A stretch of DNA of 15,826 bases from an uncultured Aliarcobacter sp. (lineage in GTDB: Bacteria; Campylobacterota; Campylobacteria; Campylobacterales; Arcobacteraceae). Of the stretch, positions 7,076 through 14,481 are shown piece by piece. The stretch covers positions 1 to 15,826 of the forward strand of contig CANRCH010000025.1 in assembly GCA_947629065.1 (NCBI GenBank), written 5' to 3'. Position 1 is the stretch's first letter; each line of letters starts with the position of its first letter. Below the pieces are notes generated by a model. It was not told the origin of the DNA, made no database searches, and saw only the letters and a program-made list of their open reading frames with translations. A program made the position numbers and the translations under genes.

Positions 7076-9772
7076 ATGAAATTAAGCTGGAATGAGATAA
7101 AAAACAGAGCAATAAACTTTTCAAAAGAGTGGGAAAAAGAAGAGAAAGAACATGCCGAATCCCAAAGCTTTTGGAATGACTTTTTTAATATTTTTGGAGT
7201 TAGTAGAAGAAGAGTTGCTTCATTTGAAGAGCCTGTAAAAAAATTAGGGGATAAAAGAGGTAGAATTGACCTTTTTTGGAAGGGCACACTTTTGGTTGAG
7301 CATAAATCAAGAGGCAAAGATTTAGAAAAAGCCTACACTCAAGCACTTGATTATTTTCCAGGGCTAAAAGATGCAGAACTTCCAAAATACATACTTATCT
7401 CAGATTTTGAAACTTTCAAGCTATATGATTTGGAAGAAAACACAAACCACGAATTTTTACTAAGTGATTTGTACAAAAATGTTCATCTTTTTGGATTTAT
7501 TGCTGGTTATGTAAAATACAAAGTTGTAGAAGAAGACCCAATAAACATAGAAGCTGCCCAAATTATGGGAAAACTTCACGACAAATTAAAAGATATTGGC
7601 TACACAAACCACCCTTTGGAGCTATTTTTAGTAAGACTTCTTTTTTTATGTTTTGCAGAAGATACCTCTATTTTTGAAAAAAGAAGTTTCATAGAGTTTA
7701 TAGAAAACCGCACAAATGAAGATGGTAGCGATTTAGGAAGCCGTCTTACAGAACTTTTTCAAGTTTTAAACACACCTTTTGAAAAAAGATTAAAAAATCT
7801 TGATGAAACTTTGGCAAGTTTTCCCTATGTAAATGGAAAGCTTTTTGAAGAATTTTTGCCAATTGCTTCATTTGATAGCCAAATGCGACAAACTTTGCTT
7901 GATTGTTGTAACCTTGATTGGAGCAAAATCTCTCCAGCTATTTTTGGTTCACTTTTTCAATCTATTATGGACAAAGAGCATAGAAGAAATTTAGGGGCTC
8001 ACTATACAAGTGAAGCAAATATTTTAAAGCTAATCCGCCCACTTTTTTTAGATGAGTTATATGAGAAATTTGAAAAGGTAAAGAAAAATAAAAAACAATT
8101 AACAGAGTTTCACAAAGAGTTATCAACTTTGCATTTTCTCGACCCTGCTTGTGGAAGTGGAAATTTTTTAATCATTGCATATAGAGAGCTTAGAGTTTTG
8201 GAACTAGAGATTTTAAAAGCTCTTTATAGTGAAAATGTACTTGATATTTCTTCAATAGTTTGGTGCGATGTTGATCAATTTCACGGAATTGAAATAGAAG
8301 AGTTTCCAGCACAAATTGCACAAGTTGCAATGTGGCTAATAGACCACCAAATGAATATGATGATAAGCGAACATTTTGGGCAATATTTTGTAAGGTTGCC
8401 ACTTAAAAAATCAGCAAATATCGTAAATGCAAACTCTTTGCAAATATCTTGGGAAGATGTGATAAGCAAGGATAAATTAACTTATATTTTTGGTAATCCA
8501 CCGTTTATTGGAAAACAGCTTCAAAACAAAGAACAAAAAGAAGATATGGCAAAAGTCTTTAATAAAGTTAAAGGTGCTGGAGTTTTAGACTTTGTAACAG
8601 CTTGGTATTTAAAAGCTTCAAAATATATTCAAAACAGAAAAATAAAAGTAGCTTTTGTATCTACAAACTCAATATCTCAAGGAGAGCAAGTAGGAGTTTT
8701 ATGGAAAGAACTTTTTACAAACTATGGAATAAAAATCCACTTTGCACACCAAACATTTAACTGGAGCAATGAAGCAAAATCAAATGCAGCAGTGCATGTG
8801 GTAATAGTAGGATTTGCCTCTTTTGATATAACAAATAAAAAAATATTTGAATATGAAAATATCAAAGGTGATGCTTTGGAAAAAAGCGTAAAAAATATAA
8901 ATCCTTATTTAGTAGAAGGTGATGATATTGTAATAGAAAAAAGAAGAAAACCACTTTGTAATGTTCCAAATATCTCTTTTGGAAGTATGCCAAATGATGG
9001 TGGTAATTTTTTATTAACAGATGAAGAAAAAGAAGAACTGATTTTAAAAGAGCCATTTTGTGAAAAATATATAAAACCACTTTTAAGTGCAAATGAATTT
9101 TTAAATGGAAAAAATAGATGGTGTTTATGGCTTGAAGATTTAAACCCAAATGATTTAAAACAAATGCCACTTGTAAAACAAAGAGTAGAAAATGTAAAAA
9201 AATTAAGAGAAGAAAGCACAAGAGAAGCTACAAAAAAACTTGCACAATTTCCCACACTTTTTGGAGAAATAAGACAGCCAAATAGTGAATACATTGCAGT
9301 TCCACTAACTACATCTGAAAATAGAGATTATATTCCATTTGGATATTTTTCAAAAGATGTAATTTCAAATAATACAATGAGTGTTATAGCTAACTCATCT
9401 TTATTTTATTTTGGAGTTTTAACATCTATTATGCATATGACTTGGGTTAAATATACTTGTGGAAGACTAGAAAGTCGTTATAGATATTCAAATGAATTAG
9501 TTTATAACAATTTTCCATTTCCAAAAGATGTTAGTGAAAAACAAAAAAATATAGTGGAAGAGAAAGCAAAAAAAGTTTTGGATATTAGAGCTAGTTTTGA
9601 AGATTGTAGTTTAGCTGACCTTTATAACCCGCTTTCTATGCCACCAATTTTGAAAAAAGCTCATCAAGATTTGGATAAAGCTGTGGATAGTTGCTATGGC
9701 TTGAAATCTTTTAAAAATGATAAAGAAAGAATTGAATTTTTATTTGGATTGTATTCGGAACTAAGGTTTTAA
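7076..9772 (+). CDS. MmeI-like type II restriction-modification enzyme (type IIG/IIL)
   Basis: This single 898-residue polypeptide combines DNA cleavage, adenine methylation and sequence recognition. The N-terminal nuclease domain (about 1-150) has Asp65, Glu75 and Lys77, in GRIDLFWKG and LVEHKSRGK. This D-x9-E-x-K spacing is that of MmeI-type enzymes. A helical spacer follows at about 155-300. The methyltransferase has the cofactor motif DPACGSGNF at 356-364 and the catalytic NPPF at 474-477, which indicates N6-adenine methylation. The target-recognition domain is at about 620-815 and a helical C-terminus ends the protein. No separate restriction or specificity gene is present, as expected for this class, whose enzymes usually methylate one strand and cut about 20 bases away. 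The frame and all motifs are intact, so it is probably active. The last four residues ELRF and the TAA stop are encoded within a repeat that also occurs at 6991-7013, a sign of cassette-like acquisition. Confidence 0.93.
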   Translation: MKLSWNEIKNRAINFSKEWEKEEKEHAESQSFWNDFFNIFGVSRRRVASFEEPVKKLGDKRGRIDLFWKGTLLVEHKSRGKDLEKAYTQALDYFPGLKDAELPKYILISDFETFKLYDLEENTNHEFLLSDLYKNVHLFGFIAGYVKYKVVEEDPINIEAAQIMGKLHDKLKDIGYTNHPLELFLVRLLFLCFAEDTSIFEKRSFIEFIENRTNEDGSDLGSRLTELFQVLNTPFEKRLKNLDETLASFPYVNGKLFEEFLPIASFDSQMRQTLLDCCNLDWSKISPAIFGSLFQSIMDKEHRRNLGAHYTSEANILKLIRPLFLDELYEKFEKVKKNKKQLTEFHKELSTLHFLDPACGSGNFLIIAYRELRVLELEILKALYSENVLDISSIVWCDVDQFHGIEIEEFPAQIAQVAMWLIDHQMNMMISEHFGQYFVRLPLKKSANIVNANSLQISWEDVISKDKLTYIFGNPPFIGKQLQNKEQKEDMAKVFNKVKGAGVLDFVTAWYLKASKYIQNRKIKVAFVSTNSISQGEQVGVLWKELFTNYGIKIHFAHQTFNWSNEAKSNAAVHVVIVGFASFDITNKKIFEYENIKGDALEKSVKNINPYLVEGDDIVIEKRRKPLCNVPNISFGSMPNDGGNFLLTDEEKEELILKEPFCEKYIKPLLSANEFLNGKNRWCLWLEDLNPNDLKQMPLVKQRVENVKKLREESTREATKKLAQFPTLFGEIRQPNSEYIAVPLTTSENRDYIPFGYFSKDVISNNTMSVIANSSLFYFGVLTSIMHMTWVKYTCGRLESRYRYSNELVYNNFPFPKDVSEKQKNIVEEKAKKVLDIRASFEDCSLADLYNPLSMPPILKKAHQDLDKAVDSCYGLKSFKNDKERIEFLFGLYSELRF

Positions 9773-9779
9773 CCTTAGC
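9757..9779 (+). repeat. 23-bp hairpin repeat, right copy, overlapping the gene end
   Basis: This copy is identical to 6991-7013. It supplies the last codons GAA CTA AGG TTT TAA of the restriction-modification gene. The palindromic core (9761-9768, 9771-9778) may also serve as a weak terminator for this gene, though no T-run follows. Confidence 0.9.
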
Positions 9780-9793
9780 TCTTAAAAGAATTT

Positions 9794-9835
9794 GGCTAAG
9801 AGTTTTGCTCTTGGCTTTTTAACTTCTCTAAAATC
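9794..9835 (-). repeat. 42-bp hairpin repeat, right copy, forming the rhuM 3' end
   Basis: This copy is 40/42 identical to 6944-6985. On the minus strand it encodes the last 12 or so residues of the RhuM-family protein, ILEKLKSQEQNS, and its TAG stop at 9796-9798. The hairpin GCTAAGAG/CTCTTGGC (9795-9802, 9808-9815) with TTTTT on its plus-strand side would also terminate plus-strand transcripts leaving the restriction gene. Confidence 0.85.
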
Positions 9836-10659
9836 TCACCTATATCTAAACTCATCTTTGAAAATGCGAACCACTTTTTACCTAAATCTTTAAGACTAGC
9901 TCCAATATGATATATCTCTTTTTTATCAATTATCAAAAACCTATCGTGGCTTTCTTTAAAAGTTTTTAGAGTTATATTTTTGTATTGTTTTTGGTATTTT
10001 TCAAAATCTAGGTTTAGTTGTTTTGAAATATTTGAAGTATAGATTATAAAACTAATATTTGGGTATTTAGAAAAAAGAGTAAAAACTGTATCATCTATAT
10101 AATTGTCTATCAAAATTATTTCACTTTTTGCTAGTTTTAGCAAATCATTTATAAAAGAGTAGCTATCAAAAACTTGTCCATCATAAAATATATTTTCTTT
10201 TAACTCTAATCTATTGTTTTTTATTTTGGATTTTATAAATTGCATATCATTTTCAAGAGATAAAAGTCTTTGTTCTGTTATTTTATGAGAGTTTATCGCA
10301 TAGCCATTTTGTATATAATTTTTCAAAATAGAAGTTGCCCATTGTCGAAACTTTGTGGCTTTTATTGAGTTTACCCTATATCCAATAGAAATAATCATAT
10401 CAAGATTATAGTGTTCAACATTTCTCTCTACTTCTCTATTTCCCTCTTTTTGAACTATTAAGAAATTCTGAATAGTTCGATTTTTTATAAGCTCTACATC
10501 TTTATAAATAGCTTTTATGTGCATATTTATATTAGGAACAGTTACATTAAACAGTTCTGCTAGTTGCCTTTGAGTTAGCCAAATTGTTTCACTATCTACT
10601 GAAACTTTTAGTTCTAATTCTCCATCATTATAAACAACAAGATTTGACAAGCTTTGCAT
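9796..10659 (-). CDS. RhuM-family protein with phospholipase-D-like C-terminal domain
   Basis: This 287-residue soluble protein has an N-terminal RhuM domain at about 5-120. WLTQRQLAELFNVTVPNINMHI resembles a helix-turn-helix, followed by KEGNREVERNVEHYNLDMIISIGYRVNS and FRQWATSIL, both diagnostic of the family. A short helical linker leads to a second domain (about 155-275) with KSEIILIDNYID, then HDRFLIID at 238-245, an H-x-R-x4-D variant of the phospholipase D motif, and IYHIGASLKDLGKKWFAF. The same C-terminal domain occurs in phage-type ORF6N proteins. RhuM was named as a Salmonella pathogenicity-island protein, its function is unsettled, and homologues often sit beside restriction systems. 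AAGGA at 10666-10670 supports the ATG. It is convergent with the restriction gene. The extreme C-terminus derives from a repeat also found at 6944-6985. Confidence 0.85.
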   Translation of the reverse strand: MQSLSNLVVYNDGELELKVSVDSETIWLTQRQLAELFNVTVPNINMHIKAIYKDVELIKNRTIQNFLIVQKEGNREVERNVEHYNLDMIISIGYRVNSIKATKFRQWATSILKNYIQNGYAINSHKITEQRLLSLENDMQFIKSKIKNNRLELKENIFYDGQVFDSYSFINDLLKLAKSEIILIDNYIDDTVFTLFSKYPNISFIIYTSNISKQLNLDFEKYQKQYKNITLKTFKESHDRFLIIDKKEIYHIGASLKDLGKKWFAFSKMSLDIGEILEKLKSQEQNS

Positions 10660-10687
10660 TTTATTTCCTTTAGAAAAAAGATATAAA

Positions 10688-10693
10688 ATTGTA
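10688..10693 (-). promoter_or_regulatory. Probable -10 box of the RhuM-family gene
   Basis: The minus strand reads TTTTTGCTACAATTTT, an extended -10 (TACAAT) 28 bases before the ATG at 10659. The rest of the 95-base gap to the next gene (10660-10754) is AT-rich without a clear terminator. Confidence 0.5.
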
Positions 10694-10754
10694 GCAAAAA
10701 AATAAAATAACTCTAAAAAATATTACAAAATGAAATAAAATTAATTATTTTAAA

Positions 10755-11501
10755 CTATATAAACACTTCAATAATTAAAATTAATGCAATTAAAAACAAA
10801 AATGCTTTTATAACTTTATTATATAGTTCTTGAGAGATTTTATCTTTTATTTTAAATCCTAAATACATAAAAACAACTATTGTAAATACTGTAAAAATAG
10901 ATGTACTTACAACTTCACTTGAGATATATCCATAATATGAAAATAGTATTAACTGTATAATTTTACTAGATAAAAAGCACATATTCGCAGCTTGAATAGT
11001 CTCTTTTTTTGAGAATTTTGACTCCAAAGAGTAGATTAAAAGTGTAACAGACATAACATTTGTAAGCCCACCAAGAAGCCCTGTTCCTGTACCAAAAATA
11101 GCTCTGCTTAAAGATTTTTTTCTATAAACCCAAGATAGTTTTATATTTAATTTATTAAAAAATAGATAAAAAAGAATAGAAAATGCAAGTAATATTTTAA
11201 AAATTTCAGAGTTTGAGTAGATTAAAATATATGTTCCAATTGCACTTCCAATAAGCGAGAAAAAGGCCAGTTTATAAAACTTTTTAAATGCTTCAAGAAA
11301 ACTTCCCTCTTTTTTTATAGACATCAAATTTACTACAATTGCAGGAAACAAAAGATATATTATTGCTGTTTTTATATCTGTAAAAGTGGCTAAAATAGGA
11401 GTTGCAAGCATTAAAAAACCAACTCCAATACTTCCTTGAACAAGAGCTGCAATAGTAATTGCAAGTGTTAAAGCTAGTGTAAAAGTAGAAAGTAGTTCCA
11501 T
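10755..11501 (-). CDS. TauE/SafE-family membrane permease
   Basis: This 248-residue integral membrane protein has about eight hydrophobic segments in two halves. The first opens with ALVQGSIGVGFLMLATPIL (residues 20-38), the second with GTGTGLLGGLTNVMSVTLLIYSL. These glycine-rich entries are the hallmark of the TauE/SafE family, which moves sulfite, sulfoacetate, sulfolactate or related small anions, and some members move other substrates. The substrate is not assignable here. It follows dsbD by 15 bases on the same strand, which could reflect a joint role in sulfur or redox chemistry, although a hairpin lies between. No clear ribosome site precedes the ATG at 11501, and starting later would cut the first membrane segment. 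Confidence 0.82.
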   Translation of the reverse strand: MELLSTFTLALTLAITIAALVQGSIGVGFLMLATPILATFTDIKTAIIYLLFPAIVVNLMSIKKEGSFLEAFKKFYKLAFFSLIGSAIGTYILIYSNSEIFKILLAFSILFYLFFNKLNIKLSWVYRKKSLSRAIFGTGTGLLGGLTNVMSVTLLIYSLESKFSKKETIQAANMCFLSSKIIQLILFSYYGYISSEVVSTSIFTVFTIVVFMYLGFKIKDKISQELYNKVIKAFLFLIALILIIEVFI

Positions 11502-11508
11502 ATTAAAA

Positions 11509-11530
11509 ATAGAAGCCTAGAAGCTTCTAT
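11509..11530 (-). terminator. Hairpin between dsbD and the TauE-like gene
   Basis: ATAGAAGC (11509-11516) and GCTTCTAT (11523-11530) form an 8-bp stem with a 6-base loop, followed on the minus strand by TTTTAAT. The dsbD stop (11517-11519) lies in the loop. It could terminate or attenuate transcription into the TauE-like gene, or occlude its start. Confidence 0.5.
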
Positions 11531-13319
11531 TTACAATTTCCAAAAACTCTTTTGGATTTTTATATCCAACAATTTTAGAACTTTTTACCTCTTGTTTATT
11601 TTCATCCCAAAAAATAAGTGCTGGAGGACCAACTACGCCAAAAGCTTTTTGTAAAGCTTTATCATCATCACTATTTGCTGTAACATCAGCTTTTAAAAGT
11701 GTGAAGTTTTGAAGCTTTGAAACTACTTCACTATTTTTAAAAGTAATCTCATCTAACTCTTTACAAGATACACACCATGATGCCCAAAAATCAAGCATTA
11801 CAGGTTTTGAAGAGTTTTTAATTGCTTCATCTAATTCATCTAGATTTTTGATATATGTAAAGTTTAATGTAGCTTCTTCTTTAACTGCAACACCACTTGT
11901 AAATTTTTCAAGTGGTTTTAGTGGATTTGTAGCTCCACTTATTGCACCAACTAGTAAAATTGCTCCTAAAATATATAAAACATTTGTTATTAGTTGTGCA
12001 ATTATATGAGTATAAACTCTTAAATAAATTGCAGCTCCAATAAACAGAAGTGACCATAAAACCATTGAAACACTTGCATCTAAAACTCTATCAAGAAGCC
12101 AAATAGCAACTCCTAGCATAATTATTCCGAAGATTTTTGTAACACCTTCCATCCAACCACCTGGTTTTGGCATAAATTTACCAGCTCCAAGCCCTATTAA
12201 AAGAAGTGGAACTCCCATTCCAAGGCTCATTACAAAAAGTGCCATTCCACCAAGAACTGCATCACCTGTTTGTCCAATATATACTAAAGCACCTGCAAGT
12301 GGAGGGGCTACACAAGGTCCAACAATAAGTGCTGATAGGAATCCCATAATAGCAATTCCTAGCATTCCTTGCTGCTCTTTTCCTTCACTTGTTTTATTTA
12401 TTCTTGTTTGTAAAGCATTTGGAAGTTTTATTTCAAAATATCCAAACATTGAAAACGCAAGTGCTATAAATACAAAGGCAAAAACCACTAAAACATAAGG
12501 ATTTTGTAAAGAAGCTTGTAAATTTGCTCCAAAAACTCCTGCAATAATACCTGCAAGTGAATAAGCAAAACTCATAGCAAGTACATAAACTAAAGACATT
12601 GTAAAGCCTTTTCTTGCACTCATTGTTTCATTTTGTGATGCTTTTACAATAATTGAAGATAGTATTGGAATCATTGGAAACACACAAGGTGTAAACGCTA
12701 GAAGTAATCCAAATCCAAAAAATGTAGCAAGAACGATTAAAGTACTTGAATCTTTAAAAGTGTTTGCAATCGTGTCTGTTTCACTTAAAACTTCAGCTTC
12801 ACTACTTTCTTGATTTTGAAGGTTTTTTGCAGCATCTTTTATAAGTTTTTCACTATTCTCTACTTTTTCTTCTACAGTTTCATTTGCTGCTGTTGAAGAA
12901 TCTGCTTCAAAAAATACTAACTCTTTTTTGCTCATAGGTGCATAACAAAGTCCCGCTTTTGAACAACCTTGAAATTTCAGTTCAATCTCATATCTATTTG
13001 AATCTAGTTTATCTTTTAATAAACTATATGGAACTTCAAATTTTAGATCATCTAAATGAACTATAAATCCATCATATTCAACTGGTTTTGGAAGTTCCAA
13101 AAACTCTCTAAGTGCCATTTTTTTAGGCTTTGTAATATTTAACTCTATCTTATCATCATAAAGATAGATATCTTTTCCTAAAACTATTTCTACACTTAAA
13201 CTTTCTTCATTTTTAGTGATACTTGGTTGAAAAGCCTCTTCTGGCTCTAAAACTTTGTTTCCTAACTCCAAAGAAAAAGAGTAAACAAATAAAAATAGTA
13301 AAACTAATATTTTTCTCAA
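11517..13319 (-). CDS. dsbD: Thiol:disulfide interchange protein DsbD
   Basis: This 600-residue protein carries reducing power from cytoplasmic thioredoxin across the inner membrane to periplasmic thiol proteins. A signal peptide (about 1-16) precedes the periplasmic alpha domain with Cys119 and Cys125 (FQGCSKAGLCYAP). The central eight-helix domain (about 193-460) has Cys212 in FTPCVFPMIP and Cys336 in VGPCVAPPLAG. The C-terminal thioredoxin domain has WCVSC, Cys516 and Cys519. All three cysteine pairs are present, so the full relay is intact. A charged, low-complexity linker (about 140-190) separates the alpha and membrane domains. The start is TTG, with AGGAG at 13326-13330 six bases upstream and no ATG near. 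The ribosome site overlaps the stop of the preceding thioredoxin gene, indicating coupled translation. It probably serves cytochrome c maturation or periplasmic disulfide repair. Confidence 0.95.
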   Translation of the reverse strand: MRKILVLLFLFVYSFSLELGNKVLEPEEAFQPSITKNEESLSVEIVLGKDIYLYDDKIELNITKPKKMALREFLELPKPVEYDGFIVHLDDLKFEVPYSLLKDKLDSNRYEIELKFQGCSKAGLCYAPMSKKELVFFEADSSTAANETVEEKVENSEKLIKDAAKNLQNQESSEAEVLSETDTIANTFKDSSTLIVLATFFGFGLLLAFTPCVFPMIPILSSIIVKASQNETMSARKGFTMSLVYVLAMSFAYSLAGIIAGVFGANLQASLQNPYVLVVFAFVFIALAFSMFGYFEIKLPNALQTRINKTSEGKEQQGMLGIAIMGFLSALIVGPCVAPPLAGALVYIGQTGDAVLGGMALFVMSLGMGVPLLLIGLGAGKFMPKPGGWMEGVTKIFGIIMLGVAIWLLDRVLDASVSMVLWSLLFIGAAIYLRVYTHIIAQLITNVLYILGAILLVGAISGATNPLKPLEKFTSGVAVKEEATLNFTYIKNLDELDEAIKNSSKPVMLDFWASWCVSCKELDEITFKNSEVVSKLQNFTLLKADVTANSDDDKALQKAFGVVGPPALIFWDENKQEVKSSKIVGYKNPKEFLEIVNRSF

Positions 13320-13328
13320 TTCTCTCTC

Positions 13329-13688
13329 CTATTTAAAATCATTTTGTGAAATCTCTAAAAGTTGGTCTTTACTTTTGATTCCAACATACTCCTTGATCTG
13401 TTTTCCATCTTTAAAAAGTAAAAGCGTAGGAAGTTTTTTAACTCCATATTTTTTTGCTAAAACTAGTTCATTATCTATATTAACTTTAAATATTTCAACA
13501 TCTTCAGGTTTTTCAATCTCAAAATCTTCCAGATTTACAGCTAATATTTTACAAGGTGGACACCAAGGCGCATAAAAATCAATAATGGCATTTTTTCCCT
13601 TTATTTTGCTATCAAAATCATCTATTGTTAGCTCATCATAAGAAAAAAGGCTCAAAGTAAACACAAAAATTAAAAATAACTTTTTCAA
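13329..13688 (-). CDS. Periplasmic thioredoxin-fold protein
   Basis: This 119-residue exported thioredoxin has a signal peptide at about 1-16 (MKKLFLIFVFTLSLFS). The active site is WCPPC with Cys43 and Cys46 (YAPWCPPCKIL), and the conserved cis-proline is Pro87 (KKLPTLLLF). The WCPPC motif is found in several periplasmic thiol reductases. Lying 9 bases upstream of dsbD, it is most likely an electron acceptor or partner of DsbD in reducing periplasmic cysteines. The start codon is TTG, with AAGGA at 13694-13698 five bases upstream, and no nearby ATG would keep the signal peptide. Confidence 0.9.
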   Translation of the reverse strand: MKKLFLIFVFTLSLFSYDELTIDDFDSKIKGKNAIIDFYAPWCPPCKILAVNLEDFEIEKPEDVEIFKVNIDNELVLAKKYGVKKLPTLLLFKDGKQIKEYVGIKSKDQLLEISQNDFK

Positions 13689-13714
13689 AATAATCCTTTT
13701 TTTAAATTTCTACT

Positions 13715-13720
13715 ATTATA
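13715..13720 (-). promoter_or_regulatory. -10 box of the thioredoxin-dsbD operon
   Basis: The minus strand reads TTATATAATAGTAG, with TATAAT 26 bases ahead of the TTG start. The 134-base divergent region 13689-13822 holds this and the rhodanese promoter and is otherwise AT-rich. Confidence 0.5.
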
Positions 13721-13793
13721 TAAAAGATATGTAAATAGTTTGTTTATTAGTTTTTCTTTTCTACACATTATTAATTTTTATTATATTTTATGT

Positions 13794-13799
13794 TACTAT
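13794..13799 (+). promoter_or_regulatory. Possible -10 box of the rhodanese gene
   Basis: TTATGTTACTATTTT contains TACTAT with an upstream TG, 23 bases before the ATG at 13823. AGGAGAG just upstream of the start is the ribosome site. The -10 match is weaker than the others, and the TTATATTTTA run before it is an alternative. Confidence 0.35.
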
Positions 13800-13822
13800 T
13801 TTGCTTTTAAATAGGAGAGAAA

Positions 13823-14176
13823 ATGAGTAGCTTACAAAATCTTTTACCAAAACAAGTTGAAGAGTTAATTTCACAAAATACAATAATGTTTGATATAAGA
13901 AGACCATCTGAGTGGCAAATGACAGGTATTATTAAAAATGCAATACCTTTAACTTTTTTTGATGATTATGGTTATTATGATATTGAAGCTTGGATGAGTG
14001 AATTTGAAAAAAGCGTAAAATCAAAAGATGATTTAGTTGTTTTAATTTGTGCTCACGCAAATAGAACAAGAAGTGTTGGGAATTTTTTAATAGAACAAGG
14101 CTATACAAATATAGCACATCTATTTGGAGGAATGGCACTTTGGAATGATGAGAATAGAGAAGTAGTTTTTCTCTAA
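13823..14176 (+). CDS. Single-domain rhodanese-like protein
   Basis: This 117-residue cytoplasmic protein is a single rhodanese domain. MFDIRRPSEWQMTGIIKNAIPL (22-43) carries the conserved Asp24 and Arg26. Cys76 in LICAHANRTRS is the expected sulfur-carrying cysteine, and GYTNIAHLFGGMALW is the typical C-terminal strand-helix. Single-domain rhodaneses hand persulfide sulfur to acceptors in sulfide detoxification, tRNA thiolation or thiosulfate use. The active loop CAHANRT is neutral to basic, suiting a thiosulfate or persulfide substrate, but specificity is not settled. It stands alone, divergent from the periplasmic thiol operon. Confidence 0.9.
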   Translation: MSSLQNLLPKQVEELISQNTIMFDIRRPSEWQMTGIIKNAIPLTFFDDYGYYDIEAWMSEFEKSVKSKDDLVVLICAHANRTRSVGNFLIEQGYTNIAHLFGGMALWNDENREVVFL

Positions 14177-14188
14177 ATCCTCATCATT
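14144..14188. terminator. Hairpin between the convergent rhodanese and 74-residue genes
   Basis: Nested inverted repeats AATGATGAG (14144-14152) with CTCATCATT (14180-14188) and AGAGAA (14156-14161) with TTCTCT (14169-14174) can form an interrupted stem. TTTATTTTTT follows within a few bases on the plus strand. It overlaps the last rhodanese codons and may serve both converging genes. Confidence 0.45.
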
Positions 14189-14195
14189 TAAAGAT

Positions 14196-14420
14196 TTATT
14201 TTTTAAGCTCTTTTGCTTTTTGTAATAGTTCAATAACTCCATCTATATTGTCATAAGGAATGTGTGCTTTCCACTGAATATCTTCACCATTTAAAGCAAT
14301 TCCAACACTTACAATATCTTCTGTATCTTTTCCATAAGGTTCACTTACATTTGAAACAGTGATTTTTCCTTTTTTTGTACCAATTAAATCTAATTCACCA
14401 ATTTTTGTAATATTTGACAT
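14196..14420 (-). CDS. Small conserved-looking protein of unknown function (74 aa)
   Basis: I do not recognise this 74-residue protein. It is acidic to neutral, without cysteines, signal peptide or membrane segment. The order of strands looks like a small beta domain (ELDLIGTKKGKITVSNV, then DIVSVGIALNG and IQWKAHIPYD), followed by a C-terminal helix, IDGVIELLQKAKELKK. A strong ribosome site AAGGAGAG just before the ATG supports translation. It is convergent with the rhodanese and lies 61 bases downstream of the GGDEF-EAL gene on the same strand. It is too well formed, and too well placed, to be a chance frame. Confidence 0.75.
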   Translation of the reverse strand: MSNITKIGELDLIGTKKGKITVSNVSEPYGKDTEDIVSVGIALNGEDIQWKAHIPYDNIDGVIELLQKAKELKK

Positions 14421-14481
14421 TTTTCTCTCCTTAAATTAATTTGTTCTATTCTTACTAAAATATTCTTTTTTTTATATTAAA

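Noticed and set aside
8862..9294. Long minus-strand open frames opposite the restriction-modification gene
   Set aside because: They have biased, leucine- and phenylalanine-rich composition, lack ribosome sites and lie entirely opposite a gene with full motif support.
6944..9835. CRISPR or integron array suggested by repeated hairpins
   Set aside because: There are only two copies of each repeat, separated by a full gene, with no regular spacers, cas genes or integrase in the window. Cassette-like behaviour is kept only as a hypothesis.
10672..10754. Possible terminator between the TauE-like and RhuM genes
   Set aside because: Only short AT-only inverted repeats are visible, at the level expected by chance in such AT-rich DNA.
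13375..13575. Plus-strand open frame opposite the periplasmic thioredoxin gene
   Set aside because: The opposite strand encodes a thioredoxin with its active site and signal peptide, and this frame has no recognisable feature.
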